Source of the DNA: DATBGO01 sp050011895
GTDB lineage: Bacteria; Actinomycetota; Actinomycetes; Streptosporangiales; Streptosporangiaceae
NCBI GenBank assembly: GCA_050011895.1
Contig: JBEKIF010000052.1
Coordinates: 1-30,951, forward strand
Length of the DNA: 30,951 nt
Reading direction: 5' to 3'
In this document: one piece after another, positions 6,827 through 15,690 of the stretch
Numbering within the stretch: position 1 is the stretch's first letter
Layout of the letters: each line of letters begins with the position of its first letter
Notes under the pieces: generated by a model
Databases searched by the model: none
Told to the model about the DNA's origin: nothing
What the model saw: the letters and a program-made list of their open reading frames with translations, nothing else
Made by a program: the position numbers and the translations under genes

Positions 6827-9800
6827 TCACGATTTGTCTGGACTGGTCGTCGGGTGCTGCTCGACAGCCAGTTCAACGCCGCCGAGGTCGATCTGGTCAC
6901 CGGGTGCCAGGGGGGTCTGACGGTCGATGAGCTCGCCGTTGACCCTGGTCCCGTTGGTGGAGCGCAGATCCTCGATGGTCGCGTTGTCGCCGCTCACCCG
7001 CAGCAGGGCGTGGTTGTGCGAGACTCCGAGGTCCTGGAGCTGGATCGTCGAGCCTTCCTCGCGCCCGATGGTCGACTCACCTGGCTGCAGGTCGAACGAC
7101 TTCCCGTCGTCGGCGCTGTTGGTCACGCGGAGTCGCAGCGTCGGTTCTGCCGGGACGGCCGGCATGATCTGGGTCGCTGCCGTCGCGGCACGGGCTTCCG
7201 GCTCGGACACGGCTTTGGGTTCGGGCTCGGACACGGCTTTGGGTTCCGGCTCGGACGTGGCATCGGCTTCCCGCTCGGAGGTGGCCTCAGCTTCCGGCTC
7301 GGACACGGCTTTGGCTTCGGGCTCAGACGCGGCCTCAGCCTCCGGCTCAGACGCGGCCTCAGCCTCCGGCTCGGACACGGCTTTGGCTTCGGGCTCGGAC
7401 GTAGCCTCGGCTTCTGGCTCAGACGGAGCCTTGGCTTCTGGCTCAGACGGAGCCTCAGCTTCTGGCTCAGACTGGGTCCCGACTTCGGGTTCGAACGTCG
7501 ACTCCACGCCAACGCGGCGGAAGAGGGTGTAGGTGAACTGGTCTGCTGGTTGCACAACCGGGGAGACCCCGGCGGGCGTGGTGACGGTCACGTCCACCGT
7601 CCCGGACCCGGCCGGGCTGGTCACTGTGAGTTGGAGGCCGCCTTCCGGGACGGGAGTTGTGACGTTGACGGCGGTGGTGCCGAAGCTGACCTGGGTGGCA
7701 CCCGTGAAGCCGCTGCCGGTTACCGTCACCGTCGCGCCGCCAGTTTCGAGTCCGCTGGTCGGGCTGAGGCTGGTCACGGCCGGCGGTACGACCCAGCTGG
7801 TCACCGTGTTCAGTATGTCCCAGGTCCCGAACGCCTGGTTGAGCCACGTCGCGAGCGCCTCCGTAAAGTCGTTGCCCGGGAGGTTCGGGGCCGGACGCGC
7901 AGGAAGAAACGTGGGATCGATGAAGACGTTGCCGGTGATGGCCACGGCCTGGGTAGCGAGCAACGTGTTCGACGCGTTAAGGGTGATGCTGTAGCTGGTT
8001 ACCGGCTGGCCGTTGATCGAGTTCGCAAACGGCACAAGCTCATTCGCCACGATGTTCCCCGTGACCGAGGCCTCGCTGAGACCGTAGACCAGTACGGTCT
8101 CCCCCCCGGGGAAGCGGCTCCGGATCCGGTTGCCGTGCAGGAGGGCCGACCCCGCGTCGGACGCGAAGTCCACGAGGAACAGGCCCGCGCCTGAGTACGA
8201 ATCGGTGATGATGGCGTCGATCTGGCAGTCGCTGAGGTCGAATCGCAGCGACACGCTCGTCCCCGGGTCGGCGACCGGGATGACCGGTACGGGGGGCGCG
8301 GTGGGCGCCCCCGTGAGGCCCAGTCTCGTGAACACATCTCCCAGGTCGGGCATCAGGTTGGAGAACCTGGCCGCCCCGGCCGCTTCGTCGGCCTGCGCCG
8401 CCGAGCGCGTAACCGACTCCGCCTCCGCCGAGCGCGTAGCCATGTCGGCCTCCACCGAGTGCGCGGACTCCGTGGCTGTCGTATCGGCGACATTTAGTCT
8501 CACCGGGCCGTGGCCGCCGCCAATGATCCGACCTGGCCCGGCGGGTTCGGTGGGTTCGGCGGCCGGAGCAGGCGCAGTGAGGGCCTGTCCCATGGCGGTC
8601 GCCATCACAAAGATCCGGTCGATTAGGGCGGCCGTCCCGGCCGACACGAAATCCAGGTACACCCCGGGGTTACCAGCGGCAATCTGCTGCAGGTCGTTGA
8701 CTATTGACGTGTCGGTGAACGAGAGGAACCAGAAGCCGCCGTAGCAGTTCCGGACCGTGTTCTGGTCGACACGGAGCGAACCAAGTTGGGTCATGGCGAG
8801 CGCTGGCACCGTCACGCCCTGGAAGAGGCTCTGCTGGATCGCCGCGTCGTGCAGCAGCTGCGACGTGGCCGGCGCCGAGAAGGCGGACGCGGCCGGCAGC
8901 TGCAGGTACCCGAACGTCAGCTGGTACGGGGACTCGGTTTGGTTGCCCACCGCGAGGTCGTTGAACGGGACCGTCGTGGGCGGGTTCGCGGACTGGAAGG
9001 TGCAACCCGTGATCTCGAGGCCGGTGATGGTCCCGGTGGCGAAGATGCCGGCGCCGAAGCAGTTCGCCTGGCCCGGATCGGGGAGCTCGAAGGTGCAGTC
9101 CTCGACCGTGAGGCCGGCCGAATCGGCCACCGAGACGCCGAACGCGACCTGGAGGCTGGTGGAGAAGGATTCCATGAGGGACTGGTTCGTCTGCGGCAGG
9201 CTAGAGAACGAGCCGGCCGGGGGCGAGAACGCGGCGAGCGGCGCGGATAGCTCGACGCCCCGGATCGTGACCGAGGTCATGCCCTGGATGGCGATGAGCC
9301 CGGCGGCGAACGCGTCCCCTGGCTCGCTTGGGGCCTGCAAGACGACCCCCTCCCGGCAGCCTTGTAGGGTGATTCCGTCGAGTTCCGGGCCGAGGGCGAG
9401 TGGCGCCGGGAGCGTGTAGGTGCCCGGCTCCAGGCAGACGGTGATCGGTCCCTTGTTCGCGTAGGTGCCGAGCAGGGATTGCAGCGTGGTTCCGTCCTGG
9501 AAGTCCGACGGGCCGACGTCCACGGTGCAGCAGCCGTCGTCGATCAGGCCGGTCAGCGGGGGGAACGGCAGCCGGCAGTCCGTCGGGACCGTGTCGGTCC
9601 CGAGCCCGCTGAGGGTCCCCGCCGCGGTGAGCTCGACCAGCCCGAGCTTGGCGTAGTGATGGTTGATGCCGAGGGGCGGCTGAGCGACCGGGTTGGACGA
9701 CGCGTCTACCGGCCACTCGACGAAACCCTGCTGGACGCTGGTCGCGGTGCGGGCGGGGATCAGCCAGTAGTCGCCGGTCTGGTACGTCCCGGCCGAGAAC

Positions 9801-10924
9801 TGCACCTGGACCCCGCCCTCCAGCAGGATCGGTGCCGTCGTGGTGACCGTGATGCCCTGGTCGAGCCCGGTCCCTGACTGGTCCCAGCGTCGCAGCTTCG
9901 GGTTCAGCGACAAGGTGGCGGTAGGGGCCGTGGCAGCGGTGATCGTGACGTGCTGGCCGTCCGTCGGCGTGGTGGTGACCTGGTACAGCTGGCCGTAGCC
10001 GACGGTCAGCTCCGAGCTGTCGTCGGTCAGCTCCACCCAGTCCCCCGCCTGCAGGCCCAGGGTGAGGTCGTCGCTCAGGCCCGTGACCGAGAAAGTGGGT
10101 CCGGTGACGGTGGTGGGCGGCGCCGCGCCGCCGGTGGTCGGCGGCGCGGAGATCAGGGTGACCACCGAGCCGTTCTCCCTGGACCATTTGAAGGTGGCCG
10201 TGCCGGCCGGTCCTGGCTGGTGGATCTCCACCCGGTAGAGCTGGTTCTCCAGCCGCTGGTACCCGGTCTCGGGGGGCAGGCTGCAAGGCATGCTCGCGCC
10301 GGGGGGCGCTGACCCGGCGGCGAGCGTGCCGGTGCTGGCCGCGGCCGCCAGCCACGGCTCCCCCGCGCTCGCGCAGCTGGGCAGGGGCGTCCCGGAGCCG
10401 GGAGCCGCCCCGAGGGAAGCCAGCTTCAGCTGCCAGACCAGCTTGGTGCGCACGGAGGTGTCCGCGCCGCCCAGCGCGCTCTCCCGGATCGCCGGGTTGT
10501 CCAGCGCGGTGATGAGCCGTTCCCAGACGTCGAGGTAGGCCACGTAGATGCCGGGCTGGGCGGCGCCGAACGCGGTCAGCGTCGTCGCCCCTGGCATGTC
10601 GGGCTGGGCGAGCAGCGTCGCGTCCGGGGTGTCGTTCTCGACCAGCAGGCCGTCCACGTACATGCGGCCCGACGAGATCGTGACATCGGTGCCCGCCTCG
10701 TTCAGCCCGAGCGCGAAGCCGCCCACGGGGTTCCCGTTGGGCAGCGTTCCCATCGGGTATCCGGCCTGGCCGATGACGTCGGTCGCGGTGGTGGCGGCAC
10801 GGTAGCTATCGATGGCGATCTGCTCGTTGCCGTCGGCGTCGATCTCCACGCGGCCCTGCTGCATGAGCACTCGCCGGTAGTGATTCTCCTCGGCGAACGT
10901 GAAACGGCTGAAATCACCTTTCAC
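6827..10924 (-). CDS. DUF6519/beta-helix/TIG protein with FHA tail
   Basis: A 1,365-residue protein, the largest in the window, starting at GTG 10924 (MKGDFSRFTF...). Residues 1-60 match the start of DUF6519 proteins of phage-tail-like clusters (MQQGRVEIDADGNEQ). About 480-1030 is a series of short strands (ITLQGCREGVVLQ, LTVEDCTFELPD, ITGLEITGCTF) typical of right-handed parallel beta-helix fibres. About 1045-1131 is an IPT/TIG Ig-like domain (SLSPTSGLETGGATVTVTG). About 1152-1247 is 12 copies of an acidic 8-residue repeat (SEPEAxAx). About 1258-1358 is a forkhead-associated domain with GREE, SHNH and STNGTRVNG, preserving the G-R, S-x-x-H and N-G landmarks of phosphothreonine-binding FHA folds. 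Inference: a peripheral baseplate/fibre protein whose flexible tail carries an FHA module for a phosphoprotein partner. It is separated from the upstream gene by only 24 bases. Confidence 0.85.
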   Translation of the reverse strand: MKGDFSRFTFAEENHYRRVLMQQGRVEIDADGNEQIAIDSYRAATTATDVIGQAGYPMGTLPNGNPVGGFALGLNEAGTDVTISSGRMYVDGLLVENDTPDATLLAQPDMPGATTLTAFGAAQPGIYVAYLDVWERLITALDNPAIRESALGGADTSVRTKLVWQLKLASLGAAPGSGTPLPSCASAGEPWLAAAASTGTLAAGSAPPGASMPCSLPPETGYQRLENQLYRVEIHQPGPAGTATFKWSRENGSVVTLISAPPTTGGAAPPTTVTGPTFSVTGLSDDLTLGLQAGDWVELTDDSSELTVGYGQLYQVTTTPTDGQHVTITAATAPTATLSLNPKLRRWDQSGTGLDQGITVTTTAPILLEGGVQVQFSAGTYQTGDYWLIPARTATSVQQGFVEWPVDASSNPVAQPPLGINHHYAKLGLVELTAAGTLSGLGTDTVPTDCRLPFPPLTGLIDDGCCTVDVGPSDFQDGTTLQSLLGTYANKGPITVCLEPGTYTLPAPLALGPELDGITLQGCREGVVLQAPSEPGDAFAAGLIAIQGMTSVTIRGVELSAPLAAFSPPAGSFSSLPQTNQSLMESFSTSLQVAFGVSVADSAGLTVEDCTFELPDPGQANCFGAGIFATGTITGLEITGCTFQSANPPTTVPFNDLAVGNQTESPYQLTFGYLQLPAASAFSAPATSQLLHDAAIQQSLFQGVTVPALAMTQLGSLRVDQNTVRNCYGGFWFLSFTDTSIVNDLQQIAAGNPGVYLDFVSAGTAALIDRIFVMATAMGQALTAPAPAAEPTEPAGPGRIIGGGHGPVRLNVADTTATESAHSVEADMATRSAEAESVTRSAAQADEAAGAARFSNLMPDLGDVFTRLGLTGAPTAPPVPVIPVADPGTSVSLRFDLSDCQIDAIITDSYSGAGLFLVDFASDAGSALLHGNRIRSRFPGGETVLVYGLSEASVTGNIVANELVPFANSINGQPVTSYSITLNASNTLLATQAVAITGNVFIDPTFLPARPAPNLPGNDFTEALATWLNQAFGTWDILNTVTSWVVPPAVTSLSPTSGLETGGATVTVTGSGFTGATQVSFGTTAVNVTTPVPEGGLQLTVTSPAGSGTVDVTVTTPAGVSPVVQPADQFTYTLFRRVGVESTFEPEVGTQSEPEAEAPSEPEAKAPSEPEAEATSEPEAKAVSEPEAEAASEPEAEAASEPEAKAVSEPEAEATSEREADATSEPEPKAVSEPEPKAVSEPEARAATAATQIMPAVPAEPTLRLRVTNSADDGKSFDLQPGESTIGREEGSTIQLQDLGVSHNHALLRVSGDNATIEDLRSTNGTRVNGELIDRQTPLAPGDQIDLGGVELAVEQHPTTSPDKS
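7184..7471 (-). repeat. 12 x 24-bp coding repeat (SEPEAxAx linker)
   Basis: Twelve in-register 24-base units encode SEPEA[EK]A[PTVA] variants (for example SEPEAEAP, SEPEAKAV, SEREADAT, SEPEPKAV, SEPEARAA). The unit length preserves the frame, so copy number can change by slippage without breaking the gene. The encoded 96 residues are Glu/Ala/Pro-rich and alternate acidic with Lys-bearing units, suggesting an extended, charged tether between the TIG and FHA domains. Confidence 0.92.
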
Positions 10925-10948
10925 CGCAGTGCCACCCCCTCTCTTCGT

Positions 10949-12985
10949 TCACGTCGCATGGATGATCCCGGCCTCAAGCCTGATGCGCAGGTACTCGTTC
11001 AGCCGGTAGCTAAGGTTGCTCTCCCGCCGGGCTGAGAACAGCCCGTAGAACACCCCCATCTCGTCCTCCTCGTCGGCGCCGGAGCGGATCTGGTCCGGCG
11101 CGGCATCGGCGAGCTGGAGGTACCCGGGCTGGCCTGGGCTGCGGCTGGTGAAGGCCGGCAGCAGCCAGTCCTGCACCGAGGTCTGGATGGCGGTGAGCTG
11201 GGCGGTGGTGAGCCCGGGGCTGGCCGCAGCCACCTCGGTGTTGATCTCGAGGTCCGGCTGGCAGCGGAACCGCTGCGGCGTCTGGCTCCCGGGCAGCGGC
11301 ACGAAGCTGTAACGCAGGCACCCCGCCTGGCGCTCGGTCGAGACGACCGAGCCCGTGACGATGCTGTTCTCCAGCAACGGGATGGTCCGGGCCGCCACCG
11401 TCCCGAGGATCGTGCTGCGGGCGATGGTGATGCTGCCGGCCGGCCCGCCCGGTCCGGCCGACAGCGCCGGGGCCGTATCCGAACCCGCGTCGAGCGCGCT
11501 GTCACAGATCGTCACGTCGAGGTCAGGGTTGACCTCGACCGCGCCGCACAGGCTGTGGTCGATGACCAGGGTCCCGCTGACCGCGGCCGAGGACCAGGTG
11601 GCACCGCCGCGTACCGTGCAGTGCTCCAGCCGGACGGTGAGCGGGCTGCTGCCGAGGATGATGAGCGACCCGCCGATCCCCAGCCCCCGCAGCGTCACGC
11701 TGGCGTCCGCCGTGGCGTTGATGGTGAGATCACCGGTCACTACCGGGCGCTGCAGCGGGCCGGCTCGCACCACGAGCAGGCCGTCATCCGGGGACAGCTC
11801 GAGGTCGCCCGGGTAGATCCCGCTGTCGGTGATCTCGATCAGCTGACCGGTGGCGGTCGGCAGCTCCGCGGCCGTGACCTCCGTGGCCGTAAGCTGCGCT
11901 TCGGCGGCGGGAACCGGCTGGTCGTAGGCCCCGCCTCCGTAGTCGCCGCTGAAGGCGTAGGTGTAGTTCACGGTGACTGGGTCCGTGGCCGCGGGCGCCG
12001 TGGCGGTGGCGAAGACCAGGCGGCCGAGCACCGGGTCGACGGCCACGGACCCGGCCGCGGTCGGCGGCGCCCAGCTGGACAGGTCACACCAGAGGATGGT
12101 CGTTTCCGCCGTCCCGTTCACCGCTATCCCGACCGGCGGCTGCGTCGGCCCCGGCGCCGGCGGTGGCGGTGGGAGCGCCGGCAGTGGCGGCGGCGGTGGC
12201 TGCGGGGCCGGCGCCGCGTAGGGCTGCTCGTTGGTATAGAGCGGGTAGCGCTGGAGGAAGAAGGGCAGGTTCACGCGGCCGGTGAGGGCGAAGCTGCTAT
12301 CGGTCACCGCCGGCAGGTTCACCAGGGGCACGTCGCCGCCGAAGGGGTCGAAGGTGTACCGGTTCGGTCCCACGGCGAACGCCTGATGGCCGAAGTTGGC
12401 GTACGGCGCCAGCCGCCAGACGAACAGCCCGATGTTGGGGATGTTGTACCGGCCGCGCCCGCTGTCGATCCGGCGGACGTCCACGCTGCGCGGCGGCAGG
12501 TCGAAGGCGCTCCCGGCGTCGAATGCCGTAATCGGCGAGTGCACGTCCACGATGGTGTTGTCCAGCCGCAGGTGGTTGCGGACATACTGGGTGGTCGACA
12601 GGCGGGTGAAGTACTCCACCGCCATCCCCGGCCAGCCGGTGGCGTCGGAGCAGAGCTGCTCCAGCATGGCCAGCGTTCCCTTGCGCCTGCGGTAGCCGAT
12701 GGTGTCCGCCACCTCGGCCCGGGTGGCGGACGGCTGGCCGGGACCGAGCGGCCGCAGCGGGGTGAACCCGATCAGGTCGCCGATGTACGGGACCACCCAC
12801 AGGGCGCACGTCTCGATGAACTGGTCGTCGTAGAGCTGGTCGAGGCTGGCGCTGACGACCTGCGCCTGCTCGGCGATGACCCCGACCAGGGCCTGCAGCG
12901 CCCCGCCGCCCTGGGTCTGGTCCCGCAGCCGGACGAACGCCGGGAGCAGGGCGTAGAGCGCTTCCGCGTCGGTGGAAGTACTCAT
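10949..12985 (-). CDS. eCIS P2 gpI-like tail protein with beta-helix
   Basis: A 678-residue protein. The first 100 residues resemble the phage P2 gpI-like tail family of eCIS clusters (LLPAFVRLRDQTQGG, then DDQFIETCALWVVPYIGDL). Residues about 255-285 are a Pro-rich linker with PPPPP runs. About 380-560 forms repeated short strands of beta-helix type (VTLRGLGIGGSLIILG, VRLEHCTVRGG, ITIARSTILGTV). The C-terminal 40 residues (DEMGVFYGLFSARRESNL...) are a conserved-looking cap also seen in related fibre-like proteins. It should sit at the baseplate periphery linking wedge and fibre. ATG 12985 overlaps the stop of the upstream gene as ATGA, indicating coupled translation. It lies between the 902-residue baseplate gene and the DUF6519/FHA gene. 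Confidence 0.85.
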   Translation of the reverse strand: MSTSTDAEALYALLPAFVRLRDQTQGGGALQALVGVIAEQAQVVSASLDQLYDDQFIETCALWVVPYIGDLIGFTPLRPLGPGQPSATRAEVADTIGYRRRKGTLAMLEQLCSDATGWPGMAVEYFTRLSTTQYVRNHLRLDNTIVDVHSPITAFDAGSAFDLPPRSVDVRRIDSGRGRYNIPNIGLFVWRLAPYANFGHQAFAVGPNRYTFDPFGGDVPLVNLPAVTDSSFALTGRVNLPFFLQRYPLYTNEQPYAAPAPQPPPPPLPALPPPPPAPGPTQPPVGIAVNGTAETTILWCDLSSWAPPTAAGSVAVDPVLGRLVFATATAPAATDPVTVNYTYAFSGDYGGGAYDQPVPAAEAQLTATEVTAAELPTATGQLIEITDSGIYPGDLELSPDDGLLVVRAGPLQRPVVTGDLTINATADASVTLRGLGIGGSLIILGSSPLTVRLEHCTVRGGATWSSAAVSGTLVIDHSLCGAVEVNPDLDVTICDSALDAGSDTAPALSAGPGGPAGSITIARSTILGTVAARTIPLLENSIVTGSVVSTERQAGCLRYSFVPLPGSQTPQRFRCQPDLEINTEVAAASPGLTTAQLTAIQTSVQDWLLPAFTSRSPGQPGYLQLADAAPDQIRSGADEEDEMGVFYGLFSARRESNLSYRLNEYLRIRLEAGIIHAT

Positions 12986-15690
12986 GAGGCCAGCACCACG
13001 TTGGGCAGCGGGCCTGGCTGGAGGGTAAGCAGCTCCGCTCCGACCAGTCCCTGGACGCCCAGCGTCGGGGCCAAGGCGGGGAGGGGATCAAGCGGACCGG
13101 CCCCGACCGCTCCGGAGAAGCTGAAGCTGTCCAGGGTCATGGCCACGACGCCGGGCACGTTCTGCACGGTGCCGATCACCTCGCTGGAAAAGACGGGCTG
13201 CCCGAAGGCGCGACTGGCGAAAGAGAAGGTCGTGGCCAGGGCGGTCTTGACCGCGGCCAGCACATCGGTGGAAATGAGCGTCGGGTCCGGGGTGATGGTG
13301 GCGGCAACGGTGAAGGTCACCGGTACGTAGCCGCACAGCGTCACCGGGAGGGTGCCGTCGCTGGCGCCGACCATCGCGGCCAGCAGGTTGGTGTACTGGG
13401 CCGTGCCGGTCGCGACGGCTGCCCCGCCCGGACCGGCCACGGTCACGCACGCGACGTACCGGGAGCCGTCCCAGATCCAGTTCACCGCTGCCTTGGCGAT
13501 CCCGGCGGTGGCCGCGGCGAAGTCGCCCACGTCTTCCAGGGAGACGATGCGGTCGATGGTCATGACGCTGCTCGGGGCGTTGGGCCGTGCCTGGTCGATC
13601 GTCTCGGGATCCGCCGCGCCGCTGGCCACCAGGGGGTTGGTGACGGCCTTCAGCCCGAGCGGGCGGCTGAGCAGGGTGGAGATCTGGCCGGCCCGCGCCA
13701 GCCCGGCGCTGCCGGTACCGTACCGGTAGGTGGCTTGCATGTTGTTCGTGCCCGACCCGGGAAGGGCGCCGGTGAAACCGTCGCCGAACTGCACGTACGT
13801 GTTGCCGTCGGCTCCGGCGAGCACCGTGTAGACCTGGTCGGCGGGCCCGGAGCCGTAGAGCCAGTCGACCTCGGTCCAGGCCACGCCGTTGACCCGGACC
13901 ACCAGGGTCGACGCCGACCCTGAGGGGGTGGTTGCGCTGACGTAGGTGAGCGGCGACTGCTTGAGCGGGAACCTCTGGAAGGTCTGCGACGCATTGCCAC
14001 TGCCCAGGATCTCGGTGGTCGTCACCCCGTGGGTGGCGGGCGCGACGTTAGCGTCGATGGTGACGGTCGAGCGCACGTAGGTCCCGGTCAGCTCGGGGTT
14101 GAAGGTCACCCTCGTGTAGCCGTCCACCAGGCTGAGCCCGGCGATGGCAACCACCTCGCTGTCCGTCTCGCCCTGCTTGTCGTTCCGTACCCCGGTCAGC
14201 GCCACGAGCTGGCCGACGGCCAGCGACAGGTAGGCGCCGTCGAGCGTCAGCGGCCCGGCGGCGACCGGGTCACAGAGCATCACGTCCGCGACGGGCAGCT
14301 GGGCGCTCTGCACCAGCACCCGGGTGGTGCGCAGCCCGAAATCGCAGGCGTTGGGCGTCGCGGCCAGCGTGATGCTGGTCACCTTGGCCGACATCAGGTA
14401 GCCGGTGCGGGTCAGCACCTGGACGGTGGCCACGGTAGTCGGAAAGACGGAGTCGCCGTCCTGCAGGACCACCTGGTCACCGACGACCACCGGGTAGACG
14501 TTGTCGAGATCTACCGCCCCGTTCGCGACGTAGCTGGGAATGTCGGCCAGCGTGTAGTCGCAATCCCAGTTGGTGTAGCCGGCCCAGCCGGTGGCGTTTC
14601 CTGCCTGCAGGGTCAACGGGATCGTGTACCAGTACACGGCGTTGTGGCCGAAGAGCGCCGCGTCGATCCCCATCGCGTAGACGCTGATCGGCGCCGCGCT
14701 GACCGGTGGCTGCGAGCCCTGCAGGGCGTTGATCCCGTCCTCCAGGGCGGCTATCGACCAGCCCTGCGCCGTGCCGAACGCGGTGAGCTGACTCTGATCC
14801 GGCCACACGAAGCCCTTCACGCTGTTCCACAGGAACGTGTCGTTGAGCGACGCGCCTGCCGCCGCTGCTCCCTGGGCCGTGGGCGGTGATGCGGCGCTCT
14901 GCAGGGGGGCGTTCAGTCCGAAATCGATCATGGTGGTCTTGGTCGCGGTGTCCGGCTCGACCGATGCCACCTGCTGGAGCTGCGGGAGCTGCGGGCAGTC
15001 CGCGGTACCGGCGGCGACGACCAGCAGGGAATCGCCGACCTTGACCGCGGTCGCCAGGCTGGCGAGGCGAACGTAGCCGTCGGCGTCGGCTCCGGCGTCG
15101 GCCATGACAGGCGCAGAGGGCAGCGTCAGGCGCGGGGCGATGGCGTTCCACTCGGCCCGGGCGCAGATCGGCGCGATGGTCTCGAAGGTGGCCGGCTGCG
15201 CTCCGGGGTCGGGGACGGTCTGCGCCTGGGTGCCGGTGCCGAGCGCGATCGAGGTCGGCGACCCGCTTGGCGGATTGCTCGGCCCCGGCGGCGTGAGCAG
15301 AGGCGTGTCCATCGTGAACGACAGCGCCGTGCTGGCCGCCAGGCCCGGGCGCAGCTTGTAGCCGATGAGCTTAGCCAGCTCGCCCACCGAGACCAGCTCG
15401 GTCGCGGTGCGCAGGTAGCTCTCGTTGGCGATCCGCTCGGCGTAGAAGGTCAGGATGTCGCAGACAACGGCCCAGGAGTCCAGCAGGGCGATGGTGAAGT
15501 CGTCGTCGCTGCGGGTCTGCAGCCCGGCCAGGGCGGGCGTGGTCGACAGCGCGTCCAGCATGCTCGCCTTGAACTGCGCCCACGTGCCCGACCGGTAGGC
15601 GATCGCGCTGAGACCGGCCCGGTTGTCGATCGTGGCGGGCGTTTGCGCCGCAGGACCGGCGCAGCACCCGCAGGACGTCTGCTCGGTCAA
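12982..15690 (-). CDS. Putative baseplate assembly protein (TIGR02243-like)
   Basis: A 902-residue protein. The N-terminus has CGCC, then NRAGLSAIAYRSGTW, then a segment containing IALLDSWAVVCDILTFYAERIANESYLRTA. This succession is characteristic of the large putative baseplate assembly proteins of phage-tail-like systems. The C-terminal third (about 700-890) has the baseplate-J-like portion (SLEDVGDFAAATAGIAKAAVNW). It is expected to form part of the wedge ring around the hub, with the 812-residue paralogue-like neighbour. The start is TTG 15690, overlapping the upstream stop as TTGA. No better in-frame start lies nearby, and the N-terminus aligns with the family at this point. Confidence 0.85.
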   Translation of the reverse strand: MTEQTSCGCCAGPAAQTPATIDNRAGLSAIAYRSGTWAQFKASMLDALSTTPALAGLQTRSDDDFTIALLDSWAVVCDILTFYAERIANESYLRTATELVSVGELAKLIGYKLRPGLAASTALSFTMDTPLLTPPGPSNPPSGSPTSIALGTGTQAQTVPDPGAQPATFETIAPICARAEWNAIAPRLTLPSAPVMADAGADADGYVRLASLATAVKVGDSLLVVAAGTADCPQLPQLQQVASVEPDTATKTTMIDFGLNAPLQSAASPPTAQGAAAAGASLNDTFLWNSVKGFVWPDQSQLTAFGTAQGWSIAALEDGINALQGSQPPVSAAPISVYAMGIDAALFGHNAVYWYTIPLTLQAGNATGWAGYTNWDCDYTLADIPSYVANGAVDLDNVYPVVVGDQVVLQDGDSVFPTTVATVQVLTRTGYLMSAKVTSITLAATPNACDFGLRTTRVLVQSAQLPVADVMLCDPVAAGPLTLDGAYLSLAVGQLVALTGVRNDKQGETDSEVVAIAGLSLVDGYTRVTFNPELTGTYVRSTVTIDANVAPATHGVTTTEILGSGNASQTFQRFPLKQSPLTYVSATTPSGSASTLVVRVNGVAWTEVDWLYGSGPADQVYTVLAGADGNTYVQFGDGFTGALPGSGTNNMQATYRYGTGSAGLARAGQISTLLSRPLGLKAVTNPLVASGAADPETIDQARPNAPSSVMTIDRIVSLEDVGDFAAATAGIAKAAVNWIWDGSRYVACVTVAGPGGAAVATGTAQYTNLLAAMVGASDGTLPVTLCGYVPVTFTVAATITPDPTLISTDVLAAVKTALATTFSFASRAFGQPVFSSEVIGTVQNVPGVVAMTLDSFSFSGAVGAGPLDPLPALAPTLGVQGLVGAELLTLQPGPLPNVVLAS

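Noticed and set aside
6854..8194. Long plus-strand open frame with Gly/Phe/Leu repeats
   Set aside because: It is antisense to the 1,365-residue gene; its repeats are the reverse reading of the SEPEA repeat and it has no ribosome site.
11555..13330. Long plus-strand frame over the gpI-like gene
   Set aside because: Antisense shadow typical of high-GC DNA, with Arg/Gly/Val-rich low complexity and no domain.
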